The position numbers were made by a program, and so were the translations under genes. This document shows positions 39,224 to 48,900 of a stretch of DNA of 64,000 nt, piece by piece; the first letter of the stretch is position 1, and each line of letters opens with the position of its first letter. Origin of the DNA: Salipiger abyssi (lineage in GTDB: Bacteria; Pseudomonadota; Alphaproteobacteria; Rhodobacterales; Rhodobacteraceae). The notes beneath the pieces were generated by a model. The model was not told the origin of the DNA. It did no database searches and saw only the letters and a list, made by a program, of their open reading frames with translations. Location of the stretch: contig NZ_CP015093.1 in the NCBI RefSeq assembly GCF_001975705.1, positions 3,356,501 to 3,420,500 of the forward strand, written 5' to 3'.

Positions 39224-41080
39224 ATGGCAGTGGCGGAAAGCGCGGGGCTCGCCCCGGTACTGGGATTTGCGCTGGTGGGCGTGCTGGGGGTGGGCTCGCA
39301 ATGGCTCGCCTGGCGGCTGCGCATGCCGGCCATCGTGCTGATGCTGCTCGCGGGGCTCGCGGTCGGGCCGGGGCTGGGTGTGCTCGACCCGTCGCGCGAT
39401 TTCGGTTCGCTGATGCAGCCGATGCTGGCCATCGCCGTTGCCATCATCCTTTTCGAAGGCGGTCTGACGCTGAGCCTGCATTCGCTGAGCGACGCGGCCA
39501 CCGGTGTCAAGCGGCTGGTGTTTCTCGGCGCGCCGCTGGGCTGGGCCGCCTCCAGCGCCGCGCTGCACTGGGGCGCGGGGCTCTCGTGGGAGGCCTCGGC
39601 GGTGTTCGGCGGCATCATGATCGTCACCGGCCCGACGGTGATCGCGCCGCTTTTGCGGCAGGCGCGGCTGAAGCGGCGCCCGGCGGCGCTGCTGCAATGG
39701 GAGGCGATCGTCAACGATCCGGTGGGCGCGCTCGCCGCCGTGCTGGCCTTCGAGGTGGTGACAGTGCTGCACAGCGCCGCCTCGGTCAGCACCGCGGTGA
39801 CCGACATGGTGGTCGGCATCGTCGGCGCCATCGTGCTCGGCGTGGCCGGGGGCTGGGGACTGGCGCGGTCCTTCCGCAATGCGCTGGTGCCGGAATACAT
39901 GAAGGTGCCGGTGCTCTTCGTGCTGCTGCTGGCGGTGTTCGCGCTGTCGGACGCGCTGCTGCACGAAAGCGGGCTTCTGGCGGTCACCGTGATGGGGCTG
40001 TGGATCGCCAATGCCGATCTGCCGAGCTATGTGGAACTGCGCCGCTTCAAGGAACACGCGACGATCCTGCTGGTCTCGGGCGTGTTCATCCTGCTCGCCG
40101 CCAATATGGACCGCGAGACGCTGGCCTCGCTCGACTGGCGGGCGCTGGTCTTTGTGCTGGCGGTGGTGTTTCTTGCGCGCCCCCTGCCGGTGCTGGTGGC
40201 TCTGGCCTTTACCAATGTGCCCTGGCGCGAGCGGCTGCTGGTGGCCTTCACCGGCCCGCGCGGCGTGGTGCTGGTGGCTGTCGCGGGGCTCTTTGGCGAG
40301 CGGCTGGCGCAGCTCGGCATTCCCGATGGCGACCGGGTGGCGCCGCTGGCCTTTGCGCTGGTGGCGGCGACGGTGGTGCTGCACGGCTTTACCCTGACCC
40401 CGCTGGCGCGGCTGCTGGGGCAGAACGCCACGGCGACGCCGGGGGTGATGATCGTCGGTGGCTCCCGTTGGGCGGCGGCGCTGGGGGCGGCGCTGAAAAA
40501 GCTCGAGCTGCCGGTGGTGGTGGCCGACCCGAACCACGCGCATCTGCGGCAGGCCCGCGAGGCGGGGCTCGAGACCTTCTGGGGCGACATCCTGTCGGAA
40601 GCCGCCGAGCACAAGCTCGATTTCGTCACCTATGACAAGGTCATCGCCGCCACCGACAACGATGCCTACAACACGCTGGTGGCCACCGATCTGGCGCCGG
40701 AATTCGGCCGCGAACATGTGTTCCAGCTCAAGCGCGTGCGTCAGGCCTCGGCGCGCCATGCACTGCCGGCGACGCTGGGCGGCGGCAAGATCGGGCTCGA
40801 CGAGACGTTTTTCGAATCCAATGCGCGGCTGTCGGAGGGCTGGGAATTCCGCGTCACCAAGCTCAGCGCCGAGTTCTCGCTGGAGCAGTGGCGCGCCAAG
40901 AACCCCGAGGCGGTGCCCTTTGCCGATCTCGGCCCGAACGGCACGCTGCGGCTGCTGGGGCCGGAGGACAAGCCCAAGGAGACCGAGGGCACGCGGCTGC
41001 TGGTCTTTGCCCCCAAGCGTCAGGAGCGCAAGGACGACCGGCGCGACGAGAACGGCAACGACACGATGAAAAGCGCCTGA
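39224..41080 (+). CDS. CPA1-type cation:proton antiporter with cytoplasmic nucleotide-binding domain
   Basis: A 618-residue antiporter. Residues 5-405 hold about twelve membrane helices with the transport motif IVTGPTVIAPLL and WEAIVNDPVGAL (ND pair) typical of Na+/H+ exchangers. From about residue 408 (VMIVGGSRWAAALGAALKK) a Rossmann-like TrkA-N domain follows, probably sensing a nucleotide. The start at 39224 follows AAAGGACG. It imports or exports sodium or potassium against protons; which cation is not clear. Confidence 0.88.
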   Translation: MAVAESAGLAPVLGFALVGVLGVGSQWLAWRLRMPAIVLMLLAGLAVGPGLGVLDPSRDFGSLMQPMLAIAVAIILFEGGLTLSLHSLSDAATGVKRLVFLGAPLGWAASSAALHWGAGLSWEASAVFGGIMIVTGPTVIAPLLRQARLKRRPAALLQWEAIVNDPVGALAAVLAFEVVTVLHSAASVSTAVTDMVVGIVGAIVLGVAGGWGLARSFRNALVPEYMKVPVLFVLLLAVFALSDALLHESGLLAVTVMGLWIANADLPSYVELRRFKEHATILLVSGVFILLAANMDRETLASLDWRALVFVLAVVFLARPLPVLVALAFTNVPWRERLLVAFTGPRGVVLVAVAGLFGERLAQLGIPDGDRVAPLAFALVAATVVLHGFTLTPLARLLGQNATATPGVMIVGGSRWAAALGAALKKLELPVVVADPNHAHLRQAREAGLETFWGDILSEAAEHKLDFVTYDKVIAATDNDAYNTLVATDLAPEFGREHVFQLKRVRQASARHALPATLGGGKIGLDETFFESNARLSEGWEFRVTKLSAEFSLEQWRAKNPEAVPFADLGPNGTLRLLGPEDKPKETEGTRLLVFAPKRQERKDDRRDENGNDTMKSA

Positions 41081-41156
41081 GCCCGCGCCGGGGCGGCCAT
41101 CAAGAAACTGTCACGTTCCGCCGTTAGGACAGGCCCGTTTCCGACGGAGTCTCCCC

Positions 41157-42260
41157 ATGCGCGGCAAGGACGTGACGCTCGACAGCGTTTCCATCACCTA
41201 TCCCAACGGCTTCACCGCGGTGGCGCCCACCGATCTGCGCATCGAGGCGGGCGAGTTCTTTTCGATCCTCGGCCCCTCGGGCTGCGGCAAGACGACGATC
41301 CTGCGCGCGGTCTCGGGCTTTATCGAGCCTTCGCAAGGTCGCGTGCTGATCGGCGGCGAGGATATGGCGGGCAAGGGCCCGAACGCGCGGCCCACGGCGC
41401 TGATTTTCCAGAACCTTGCGCTGTTCCCGCTGATGCCGGTCTGGGAAAACGTCGCCTTCGGGCTGGAGGCGCGCGGCATCGGCAAACGCGCCCGCCGCGA
41501 CAGGGCGCAGGAGCTGCTGCATCTGGTGGCGCTCGGCGATCAGGGTGACAAGCTGCCCTCGGAGCTTTCCGGCGGTCAGCGCCAGAGGGTGGCGATTGCC
41601 CGGGCGCTGGCGGTGGAACCCTCGGTGCTGCTGCTCGACGAGCCGCTCTCGGCGCTGGATCTGAAGCTGCGCCAGCATATGCGCGCCGAGCTGCGTGCGA
41701 TCCAGCGCAAGACCGGGGTGACCTTTATCTACATCACCCACGATCAGGGCGAGGCGCTCACCATGTCCGACCGCATCGCGGTGATGAACAACGGCGTGAT
41801 CGAGCAGGTGGGCAGCGGCGACGAGATCTATTCGCAGCCCCGCACCGCCTTTGCCGCCAGTTTCGTGGGCGAGATCAACCGCTTCGAGGGCCGTGTCGAG
41901 ACGGTGGAGAATGGCACCGCCCGCATTGTCACGCCGCTGGGCCGGTTCCGCGCCCGCAACCCCGAGCAACTGGCGCCGGGCGCCGACGCGATGCTCTTCG
42001 TCCGGCCCGAGGCGATGGTGCCGGGCCATGCGGAAAACCGGCTGTCGGCACGGCTCAAGCGCCGCGATCTGGAGGGCGCCTTTCTCAACCTCTTCTTCGA
42101 GGCGCAGGGGGTGGAGCTTTCCGTTCACGTCACCAATGACGGGCGCGCGCCGGATCTTTCGGGGCAGGATCTGACAGGCCTGGGCTTTTCCGCCGAGCGC
42201 GCGGTGATTCTGCCGGCGGGGCCGCTGGCGCGCACCGGCAGCGAGCTTGCGGCGCAATGA
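41157..42260 (+). CDS. ABC transporter ATP-binding protein, spermidine/putrescine type
   Basis: A 367-residue ATPase of the PotA/FbpC class: Walker A GPSGCGKTT (39-47), Q-loop in LIFQNLALFP, signature LSGGQRQRVA near 137, Walker B VLLLDEPLSALD near 158 and H-loop THDQGEALTM, then a TOBE-like C-terminal domain. Its stop overlaps the next gene start (ATGA). Together with two permeases it makes an importer for polyamines or a similar organic solute; no binding protein gene is adjacent. Confidence 0.9.
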   Translation: MRGKDVTLDSVSITYPNGFTAVAPTDLRIEAGEFFSILGPSGCGKTTILRAVSGFIEPSQGRVLIGGEDMAGKGPNARPTALIFQNLALFPLMPVWENVAFGLEARGIGKRARRDRAQELLHLVALGDQGDKLPSELSGGQRQRVAIARALAVEPSVLLLDEPLSALDLKLRQHMRAELRAIQRKTGVTFIYITHDQGEALTMSDRIAVMNNGVIEQVGSGDEIYSQPRTAFAASFVGEINRFEGRVETVENGTARIVTPLGRFRARNPEQLAPGADAMLFVRPEAMVPGHAENRLSARLKRRDLEGAFLNLFFEAQGVELSVHVTNDGRAPDLSGQDLTGLGFSAERAVILPAGPLARTGSELAAQ

Positions 42261-43639
42261 ACGGGCTTTTGCGCGGATACGGGCGCGGGCTGACGCTGGC
42301 GTTTTTCGCCGCCGCCGCGCTCTGGGGGCTGATGCTGATCGTGCTGCCGCAGCTCACCATGCTGGAGCGCGCGATGACCGCGCCGGCCCGCGCGCTCGAC
42401 AGCTCGGCGGCGCAGATGCTGATGCGCGACGCGCGCACCTGCATCTCGGTGCTGGAGGGCTATGCGTCCGACGCGGCCAAGCCCTCCAGCGGGCTTGCCA
42501 TCCCCTCGCTTTCCGGCCCGGCGGCGCCGTCCTCCGGTCTGGCGCTGCCCTCGGCAAGCGGGGCAGGGACAACCGCGCGCCCCTACATTCTGCAATGCGA
42601 CCGCGCCACCACCCATACCGCGCTGGTGCGCTCCGCCGGCGAGCCGCGCGCCTGGCTCGACGAGACCTATGGCCTGCCGCTGCTCAGCGTTTCCGACAGC
42701 GCGCCCATCGCCGAGCAGAAAGCCACCGCCGAGGAAATCGGCGCGCTGGCGCGGGACCTTTACGGCGAGCTGAAAGAGCGCGAGGCCAAGGCCAACCCCT
42801 ACACGCTTGAGAATTTCGCCACGCTCGCGAGCGCGCGCTTGATCCCCCAATCCGACGCGCGGCGGGCGGAGGAAAACGCCAGGCTCTCCAACAGGTTGCT
42901 GGCGCTGATCGGGCTGCGCTTTGAGGCCGATGGCCAGACCTACGAGCGCATCGGTCTGGTGACGCTCACCCGCACGCTGGTGCAGGCGGTGATCGCCACG
43001 GCGCTGGCGCTGCTGCTCTGCTATCCCATCGCCTATAAGGTGGCGCTGGCCACGCCGCCGCGCCGGGCGGTCTGGCTGTTTCTCGGGCTGGTGATCCCCT
43101 ACGCGATTGTCGAGCTGATGCGGATCTATGCCTGGACCACGATCATCGACAATGCGGGCCTGCTGAACGGGCTGCTGCAATGGCTGGGCCTGATCGGCGA
43201 GCCGATCCAGTTCAAGCGCTTCCCCGGTACGGTCTTTCTGGTGATCGTCTACACTTATGTGCTGTTCATGGTGTTCCCGATCTACAACGTCATGAGCACG
43301 CTCGACCGCAATCAGATCGAGGCGGCGCGCGATCTCGGCGCTTCGCCCTGGCGGGTGCATCGCCGCATCATCATTCCCCATTCCAAACCCGGCATTGCCG
43401 TGGGCACCATCGCCACCTTCATGCTGGCGGCGGGGGCGTTTTCGGTGCCGCGCATCATCAGCCGCGGCCTTCAGGCGGAATGGTTCAGCCAGACGATCTA
43501 CAACAAGTTCTTCGAGAGCCCCAACGCCAATACCGGCGCCGCCTACAGCTTTGCCTATACGCTGGTCTGCTTCGCTCTGGTGGCGCTCTTCATGTGGCTG
43601 ATGCGGACGCGGCTCAAGGATTTCGCGAGGGTGCAATGA
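42257..43639 (+). CDS. ABC transporter permease (PotB-like) with large periplasmic insert
   Basis: A 460-residue inner-membrane permease. After the first helix (about residues 13-33) a loop of over 200 residues faces the periplasm, with two cysteines (TCISVLEGY near 60 and YILQCDR near 114). The permease core then starts near residue 240 and contains the EAA-type ARDLGASPWRVHRRIIIPHSKPG motif near 357. The core is ordinary for the PotB family, but the insert is much longer than usual. It is coupled to both neighbours by 4-base overlaps. Confidence 0.88.
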   Translation: MNGLLRGYGRGLTLAFFAAAALWGLMLIVLPQLTMLERAMTAPARALDSSAAQMLMRDARTCISVLEGYASDAAKPSSGLAIPSLSGPAAPSSGLALPSASGAGTTARPYILQCDRATTHTALVRSAGEPRAWLDETYGLPLLSVSDSAPIAEQKATAEEIGALARDLYGELKEREAKANPYTLENFATLASARLIPQSDARRAEENARLSNRLLALIGLRFEADGQTYERIGLVTLTRTLVQAVIATALALLLCYPIAYKVALATPPRRAVWLFLGLVIPYAIVELMRIYAWTTIIDNAGLLNGLLQWLGLIGEPIQFKRFPGTVFLVIVYTYVLFMVFPIYNVMSTLDRNQIEAARDLGASPWRVHRRIIIPHSKPGIAVGTIATFMLAAGAFSVPRIISRGLQAEWFSQTIYNKFFESPNANTGAAYSFAYTLVCFALVALFMWLMRTRLKDFARVQ

Positions 43640-44520
43640 GCGATCTTGCCGACACACGCAGCGGCGCGCCGGCGATCCGCCTGCCGCGCCTCATCAGCGC
43701 CGACGGGCTGCTGACGCTCTACACTTGGGCGTTCCTCTGCTTCATGTTCCTGCCGCTGCTGCTCATGGTGCTGTCATCGGTCAACGATGTCTCGCCGCCC
43801 TCGGTGACCGACTGGCGCGGCGTCACCGGCAAATGGTACGCGTTCTTCTGGATGCCCGAGGAGGCGCTGCGGGCGGACCCGGTGTTGCGGGCGCTCGACC
43901 GCGACCGCTTTGTCGGCTGCTTCGGCAATTCGGTGCTGGTGGCGGCGCTCGTGGTGCCGCTGTCGCTGATGCTGGGGCTGGCCGGCGCGGTGCTGCTGAC
44001 CCGCTGGCGGTCGCGCGCCAATGGTGTGCTCTGGTGGGTGCTGCTGTCGCCGATGCTGGCGCCGGGGATCGTGCTGGGGCTCTCGGCGCTGGTGTTCTGG
44101 GGACGGCTCGGCGTGGATGCGGGGCTCTTCACCATCGTCATGGCGCAGACCACCTTTATCGCCGGCTATCCGATGCTGATCCTGATGGCGCGGCTGCAAC
44201 GCCAGCCGGTGGAGCTGGAAGAGGCGGCGTTGGATCTGGGGGCGACGCCCTTCCGGGTCTTCCGCCGGCTGACGCTGCCCTATCTGGCGCCGGCGCTGGC
44301 CTCGGCGGCGGTGATCGCCTTCATGGCCAGCATGGAGAATTACAACACCACCATGTTCGCCAAGGGCGGCGCCTGCACCTTTGCCACCGAGATCGGCGCC
44401 ATGGCGCGCAACCCCAACGGCCACCCGCCGGTGATCAATGCGGTGGGCACGGTGATCATCCTGCTGACCGTGGCGGCGGCGGGGCTGCACACCGTCCTCA
44501 CCCGGCGCGAGGCGCGGTGA
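43636..44520 (+). CDS. ABC transporter permease (PotC-like)
   Basis: A 294-residue permease with six helices and the EAA-loop LEEAALDLGATPFRVFRRLTLPYLAPAL near residue 193. The start ATG at 43636 overlaps the stop of the upstream permease. The C-terminal end runs 23 bases into the convergent EamA gene on the other strand. Completes the ATPase-permease-permease core of the importer. Confidence 0.9.
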   Translation: MSDLADTRSGAPAIRLPRLISADGLLTLYTWAFLCFMFLPLLLMVLSSVNDVSPPSVTDWRGVTGKWYAFFWMPEEALRADPVLRALDRDRFVGCFGNSVLVAALVVPLSLMLGLAGAVLLTRWRSRANGVLWWVLLSPMLAPGIVLGLSALVFWGRLGVDAGLFTIVMAQTTFIAGYPMLILMARLQRQPVELEEAALDLGATPFRVFRRLTLPYLAPALASAAVIAFMASMENYNTTMFAKGGACTFATEIGAMARNPNGHPPVINAVGTVIILLTVAAAGLHTVLTRREAR

Positions 44521-45379
44521 CCCGCCGGCGCGGCGCGAGGATATAGAGCAGCAGCGCCGCGATCACGATGGCGCCGCCGGCGAGCATGCGCAGGCTCGGC
44601 GCCTCGCCGAGGCCGATCCAGACCCAGAGCGGCCCCAGCACCGTCTCAAGCAGCATCAGCAGGCTGACATTGGCCGCCTGCGTGTGGCGCGAGGCGGAGG
44701 ACAGCGAGAAGAACGAGACCGGCAGGATGGCGAGCCCGGTGACAAGGATCGCCGCGACATTGCCCTCTGTCATCGCCATGGGGCCGGTGAGCGCCACCCC
44801 GGTCAGCCCGGCCAGCGCCGCGCCGGTGCCGAGCGCCGGCAGCAGCGGCAGCGCCGGCGCGCGGCGCAGGGTGACGAAGGTGGTGGCAAGGCTCAGCGCC
44901 ACGCCCAGCCCGCAGAGCGCCCCGGTGAGGGCGGCGCGGTTCACCGCCACATCGCCCTTGCCCGAGACCGCCAGCGCGATGCCTACCAGCACGGCGGCGA
45001 TGGCGGCCCAGGTGGCGCGGCTGGTGGGCTCGCCCAGCAGCAGCCGCGACAGCAGCGCCGCCCAGACCGGCCCCGTTGCCACCGCCAGCAGCACCACCGC
45101 CACCGGCGCCGCCGCGATGCCCAGCGGGAACAGCGTGGCGTTGCAATACTGCGCCAGGATCAGCACCAGCCCGGCGCGGCTCAGCAGGGGACGCAGCGCG
45201 CCCGGCGCGCGCCGGCCGAGCAGCCAGCCGCTCCAGAACACCGCGCCGACGCAGAGCCCGCGCCAGCCCAGCATCTGCCAGCCATGCATGCCCGAAAGCC
45301 GCATGAGCAGCGCGTCGGGCGTCAGCGCCAGCGCGCCGAACGCCGCGAGCGCGAGGCCGAAATAGGGGGAGCGGGACAT
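44498..45379 (-). CDS. EamA/DMT family transporter
   Basis: A 293-residue protein with ten helices and two EamA halves (LVLILAQYCNATLFPLGIA in the first, SLLMLLETVLGPLWVWIGLGE in the second). The start at 45379 (MSRSPYFGLALAAFG) places the first helix properly. It overlaps the upstream ABC permease gene tail to tail by 23 bases, which is unusual enough to suggest no terminator between them. Substrate unknown. Confidence 0.87.
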   Translation of the reverse strand: MSRSPYFGLALAAFGALALTPDALLMRLSGMHGWQMLGWRGLCVGAVFWSGWLLGRRAPGALRPLLSRAGLVLILAQYCNATLFPLGIAAAPVAVVLLAVATGPVWAALLSRLLLGEPTSRATWAAIAAVLVGIALAVSGKGDVAVNRAALTGALCGLGVALSLATTFVTLRRAPALPLLPALGTGAALAGLTGVALTGPMAMTEGNVAAILVTGLAILPVSFFSLSSASRHTQAANVSLLMLLETVLGPLWVWIGLGEAPSLRMLAGGAIVIAALLLYILAPRRRVTAPRAG

Positions 45380-45404
45380 GGGCGGTCTCCTGGGGGGTGA
45401 ACAC

Positions 45405-45438
45405 AAAAAGCCCCGCCCGAAACCGTCCGGGCGGGGGC
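45405..45438 (-). terminator. Terminator after DUF533/TerB-like gene
   Basis: A ten-base stem (45410-45419 with 45428-45438, one bulged G) and five A at 45405-45409 reading as T on the minus strand. It closes the gene ending at 45458 just upstream of the EamA gene. Confidence 0.75.
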
Positions 45439-45457
45439 AAAAGGGCAGGGGATGCCG

Positions 45458-46234
45458 TCAGGAATAGAGCGGCTGCATCCCCATCTGCATATGGAGCTGA
45501 TTGACCACCACCTCTGAGAGCCCCATTGCCTTGGCCAGCGTGTCGAGGTAATCGGCCTCCTGCTGGGTGTCGACGCGGATGGTCATCAGCGAGGCGGCAT
45601 AGACCTGCGGCTTCTGCGCCTCGGGCGTGTCGGCGGCGAGCCCGGCCACATCGACCGGCGCCGCGAGCTGCGCCTTGACGAAGGCGATGTCCTCGGGCGT
45701 GGCATCGTCGCCGACGGTTTCGAGGATCTTGGCCTGTTCCGCCTTGTCGATGCCGCCATCGGCCTTGGCCGCCTGGATCATCGCGCGCAGCATCAGGCCG
45801 GCGGCCTCCTCTGCTTCGGGCGGGGCGCCGGCGGCGCCCATCTGGTCGAGCATGCCGCCGACCCCCTTGCCGCCGGTCGCCGCCGCGCCGCCCATCATGG
45901 CGAGCAGCCCGGCCATGCCGGCGCCGCCCTGACCGCCAAGCGCCGAGAGCAGCCCGCCCTTGTCGCCGCTGCCGCTGCCGGTGCCGCCGAGCCCGGCTCC
46001 GGCCATCATCGCGCCGAGCCCGCCCTGCTGCATCTTCTCCATCATCTCCTTAAACTGGCCGCCGCCCAGCATCTGGCCGAGCTGCGCCTGCTGCGCGGTG
46101 CCGGGCTCGCTGCCCTTGACCTGCGCGCCGCCGCCGAGCAGGGCGCCCAGGCCCTGACCGCCGGACATCTTGTCGACGCCGCGCGCCGCGGCATAGCCGA
46201 TGGCGACTTTCGCCAGCGTTCCCATAAGACCCAT
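45458..46234 (-). CDS. DUF533 / TerB-like protein with glycine- and methionine-rich region
   Basis: A 258-residue protein. Residues 1-130 are rich in Gly, Met, Ala and Gln in repetitive low-complexity runs (for example MLGGGQFKEMMEKMQQGGLG). The C-terminal half from about 140 is helical with AGLMLRAMIQAAKADGGID, the acidic metal-binding-like loop of TerB/DUF533 domains, and ends with a second helix pair. The start at 46234 follows GGGGAGGAA. Function unknown; TerB-like domains are linked to tellurite resistance in other species, which is not evidence here. Confidence 0.7.
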   Translation of the reverse strand: MGLMGTLAKVAIGYAAARGVDKMSGGQGLGALLGGGAQVKGSEPGTAQQAQLGQMLGGGQFKEMMEKMQQGGLGAMMAGAGLGGTGSGSGDKGGLLSALGGQGGAGMAGLLAMMGGAAATGGKGVGGMLDQMGAAGAPPEAEEAAGLMLRAMIQAAKADGGIDKAEQAKILETVGDDATPEDIAFVKAQLAAPVDVAGLAADTPEAQKPQVYAASLMTIRVDTQQEADYLDTLAKAMGLSEVVVNQLHMQMGMQPLYS

Positions 46235-46342
46235 TTTCCGGTTCCTCCCCTCATCGGTGATCGAGCATCTTGCCGCCACTCTGGCAGAAAGCCGCCCCCC
46301 GCGTGAAGGGAAATTTCCCCGCGCCGACGCGGGCTTCGCCGG

Positions 46343-47761
46343 TCAGGTGCCGCAGAAGGTGGCGGGAACGACTTCGGTAGGCAGCGGCGGGCGGCGCAGC
46401 TCCTCGGCCTCTGGCTGATCGTCATAGGGGCGGGCAAGCACGCCGCGCATGTGGTGAAAGGCGCGCTCGTCGCCCTCCACCGCCGCCGAGATCATCTGCT
46501 CGATCCGGTGGTTGCGCGGGATGAAGGCGGGGTTGCTGTGTCGCATCAGCGCCTTTGGGTCGTCCTCGCCCTCGATACGGGCACGCCAGCGTGTCTCCCA
46601 GGCGTCAAAGGCCGTGGGGTCGGTGAACTGGTCGCGCGCGCCGCCATCGGCAAGCGCGCGGAAGGTATTGGTGAAATCCGCCTGACCCTTGTGCATCAGG
46701 TCGAGCAGCTCGCCGATCAGCGCGCCATCGTCCTGCGTCGGCGCGGCGATGCCGATCTTGGCGGCAAAGCGCGTCAGCCATTCGCGGCGCAGCGTGTCGG
46801 CCATGCCGTGCACGATCTCGGTAAAGCGTTCGACCGCGGCATCCGCATCGGGCATCAGCGGCACCAGCGCGGTGGCGAGCTGCGCCATGTTCCAGATGAT
46901 GATATCCGCCTGCGCCGCATAGGCGTAGCGCCCGTGCCGGTCGATCGAGGAATAGACCTGGCCCGGGTCGTAGCTGTCAATGAAGGCGCAGGGGCCGTAG
47001 TCGATGGTCTCGCCCGAGAGCGTGCAATTGTCGGTGTTCATCACCCCGTGGATGAAACCGAAGCTCATCCACTGCATGACCAGCGCCGCCTGCCGGTCGC
47101 AGACCTGCTGGAGCAGCGCATCGGGGCTGGTGGCGCCGGGATAGTGGCGCGCGGCGGTGTAGTCGAAAAGGGTTTGCAGATCCTCATACTGGCCGCGCGA
47201 GGAAAAGACCTGAAAGGTGCCGACGCGGATATGGCTTTGCGCCACGCGGGTGAGGATGGCGCCGGGCAGCGGACGCTCGCGATAGATGTCCTCGCCGGTG
47301 CGCACGGCGGCCAGCGCCCGGGATGTCGGTACGCCGAGCGCGTGCATCGCCTCGCTCACCACGTATTCGCGCAGCACCGGCCCCAGCCAGGCGCGCCCGT
47401 CGCCGCGCCGGGAATAAGGCGTGGGGCCGGAGCCCTTGAGCTGGATGTCGCGGCGGATGCCGTCGCGCCCCACCACCTCGCCCAGCAGATGCGCGCGCCC
47501 GTCGCCGAGCTGCGGAGAGAAGCCGCCGAACTGGTGTCCGGCATAGAGCTGCGCCAGCGGGTCGGCGCCGTCGGGCAGCACATTGCCGGCAAAGACCGGT
47601 CCGAGGCGCGGATCGTCGGTGCCGGTGATGCCTAGCTCCTCGGCAAGCGCCTCGTTGAAGGCGATGAGCCTTGGCGCGCTCACCGGGGTGGGTTTCAGCC
47701 GCGTGTAGAAATCGCCGGGCAGGCGGGCATAGCTGTTGTCGAAGGGGATGTGCAGGGTCAT
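46343..47761 (-). CDS. selO: SelO/YdiU pseudokinase-fold AMP transferase
   Basis: Transfers AMP to protein hydroxyl groups (AMPylation) and is linked to redox stress. The 472-residue protein matches the SelO/UPF0061 family: YAGHQFGGFSPQLGDGRAHLLGE near residue 72, DIQLKGSGPTPYSRRGDGRA near 106, and FIHGVMNTDNCTLSGETIDYGP near 230 with the catalytic HxxxNxDN. It ends in FCGT, so Cys rather than selenocysteine stands near the C-terminus, as in most bacteria. The start at 47761 (MTLHIPFDNSYARLPG) fits the family. Confidence 0.92.
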   Translation of the reverse strand: MTLHIPFDNSYARLPGDFYTRLKPTPVSAPRLIAFNEALAEELGITGTDDPRLGPVFAGNVLPDGADPLAQLYAGHQFGGFSPQLGDGRAHLLGEVVGRDGIRRDIQLKGSGPTPYSRRGDGRAWLGPVLREYVVSEAMHALGVPTSRALAAVRTGEDIYRERPLPGAILTRVAQSHIRVGTFQVFSSRGQYEDLQTLFDYTAARHYPGATSPDALLQQVCDRQAALVMQWMSFGFIHGVMNTDNCTLSGETIDYGPCAFIDSYDPGQVYSSIDRHGRYAYAAQADIIIWNMAQLATALVPLMPDADAAVERFTEIVHGMADTLRREWLTRFAAKIGIAAPTQDDGALIGELLDLMHKGQADFTNTFRALADGGARDQFTDPTAFDAWETRWRARIEGEDDPKALMRHSNPAFIPRNHRIEQMISAAVEGDERAFHHMRGVLARPYDDQPEAEELRRPPLPTEVVPATFCGT

Positions 47762-47958
47762 GGCACTCAGATAATCATGCGTGGCGCGAAGGGAAGGGCG
47801 AGGCTTTGGCCTCAGGATACCCGCATTTTCCGTGGCGTCCAATCGGGGGCGGTCACGGCCCTGTGCAAAAACGCGCATATCCCGCGCGAAACCCGGCGGT
47901 TTGCGCATGCGCCGATTGCGCTATCTTCAGGTCATAGCCCGAGAACGAGGAGGCAGAT

Positions 47959-48891
47959 ATGAGCTGGAACCCCGCGCTTGACCCGCATTGCCCCACCAGA
48001 GACGAGGTGGATGCCATCGACACGCTGATCCTGCCGCGCGCCCGCGATCTCGGCGGGTTCGAGGTGCGCCGCGCGCTGCCGGCGCCGAAGCGGCAGATGG
48101 TCGGCCCGTTCATCTTCTTCGATCAGATGGGCCCGGCGGAATTCCTGCCGACGCGCGGCATGGATGTGCGCCCGCATCCGCATATCGGGCTCGCCACGAT
48201 TTCTTACCTGTTCCGGGGGCGCATGCATCACCGGGATTCGCTCGGCACGGACGCCTGGATCGAGCCCGGCGCGGTGAACTGGATGGTGGCCGGAGAGGGC
48301 ATCACCCATTCCGAGCGCACCGATGACAAGACGCAGGTCGACCCGATGCCGTTCTTCGGCATCCAGACCTGGGTTGCCCTGCCCAAGGATCATGAGGACC
48401 GCGCGCCGCTCTTTCAGCATGCGGGCGTGGGTGAGCTGCCGTTTCTCGAAGGCGAGGGCAAACAGGTGCGGCTGGTGCTGGGCGATGCCTGGGGCGCGCG
48501 GGCGCCGGTCGAGACCGACTCGGAGATGTTCTATGCCGATGCGGTGCTGGAGGCCGGCGCCGCGATCCCGCTGCCGGACGATCACGAGGATCGGGGCGTC
48601 TATGTGGTCGAGGGCAGTGTCTCGCAGGCGGGCACCAGCTATGAGGCCGGGCAGATGATGGTGTTCCGCCCCGGCGACCGGGTGTCGCTGAAGGCCGGGC
48701 CGCAGGGCGCGCGGGTGATGCTGCTGGGTGGCGCGACGCTGGAGGGGCCGCGCTATATCTGGTGGAACTTCGTCGCCTCGTCCAAGGAGCGCATCGAGGA
48801 GGCCAAGGAGGCGTGGCGCCGGGGCGACTGGGAGAACGGACGTTTTCACCTGCCGCCGGGCGATGACGCAGAGTTCATCCCGCTGCCGTGA
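47959..48891 (+). CDS. Pirin family protein
   Basis: A 310-residue bicupin. The N-terminal cupin holds the metal ligands in RPHPHIGLATISYLFRG near residue 72 and HHRDSLG, and MVAGEGITHSERT near 115. Pirins bind iron and some act as quercetin dioxygenases; the exact role is unknown here. Divergent from selO with a 197-base gap. Confidence 0.88.
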   Translation: MSWNPALDPHCPTRDEVDAIDTLILPRARDLGGFEVRRALPAPKRQMVGPFIFFDQMGPAEFLPTRGMDVRPHPHIGLATISYLFRGRMHHRDSLGTDAWIEPGAVNWMVAGEGITHSERTDDKTQVDPMPFFGIQTWVALPKDHEDRAPLFQHAGVGELPFLEGEGKQVRLVLGDAWGARAPVETDSEMFYADAVLEAGAAIPLPDDHEDRGVYVVEGSVSQAGTSYEAGQMMVFRPGDRVSLKAGPQGARVMLLGGATLEGPRYIWWNFVASSKERIEEAKEAWRRGDWENGRFHLPPGDDAEFIPLP

Positions 48892-48900
48892 GGCCCGGGG

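Noticed and set aside
46343..46360. Possible selenocysteine in SelO
   Set aside because: The C-terminus reads FCGT with an ordinary Cys codon and normal stop; no SECIS-like stem is evident.
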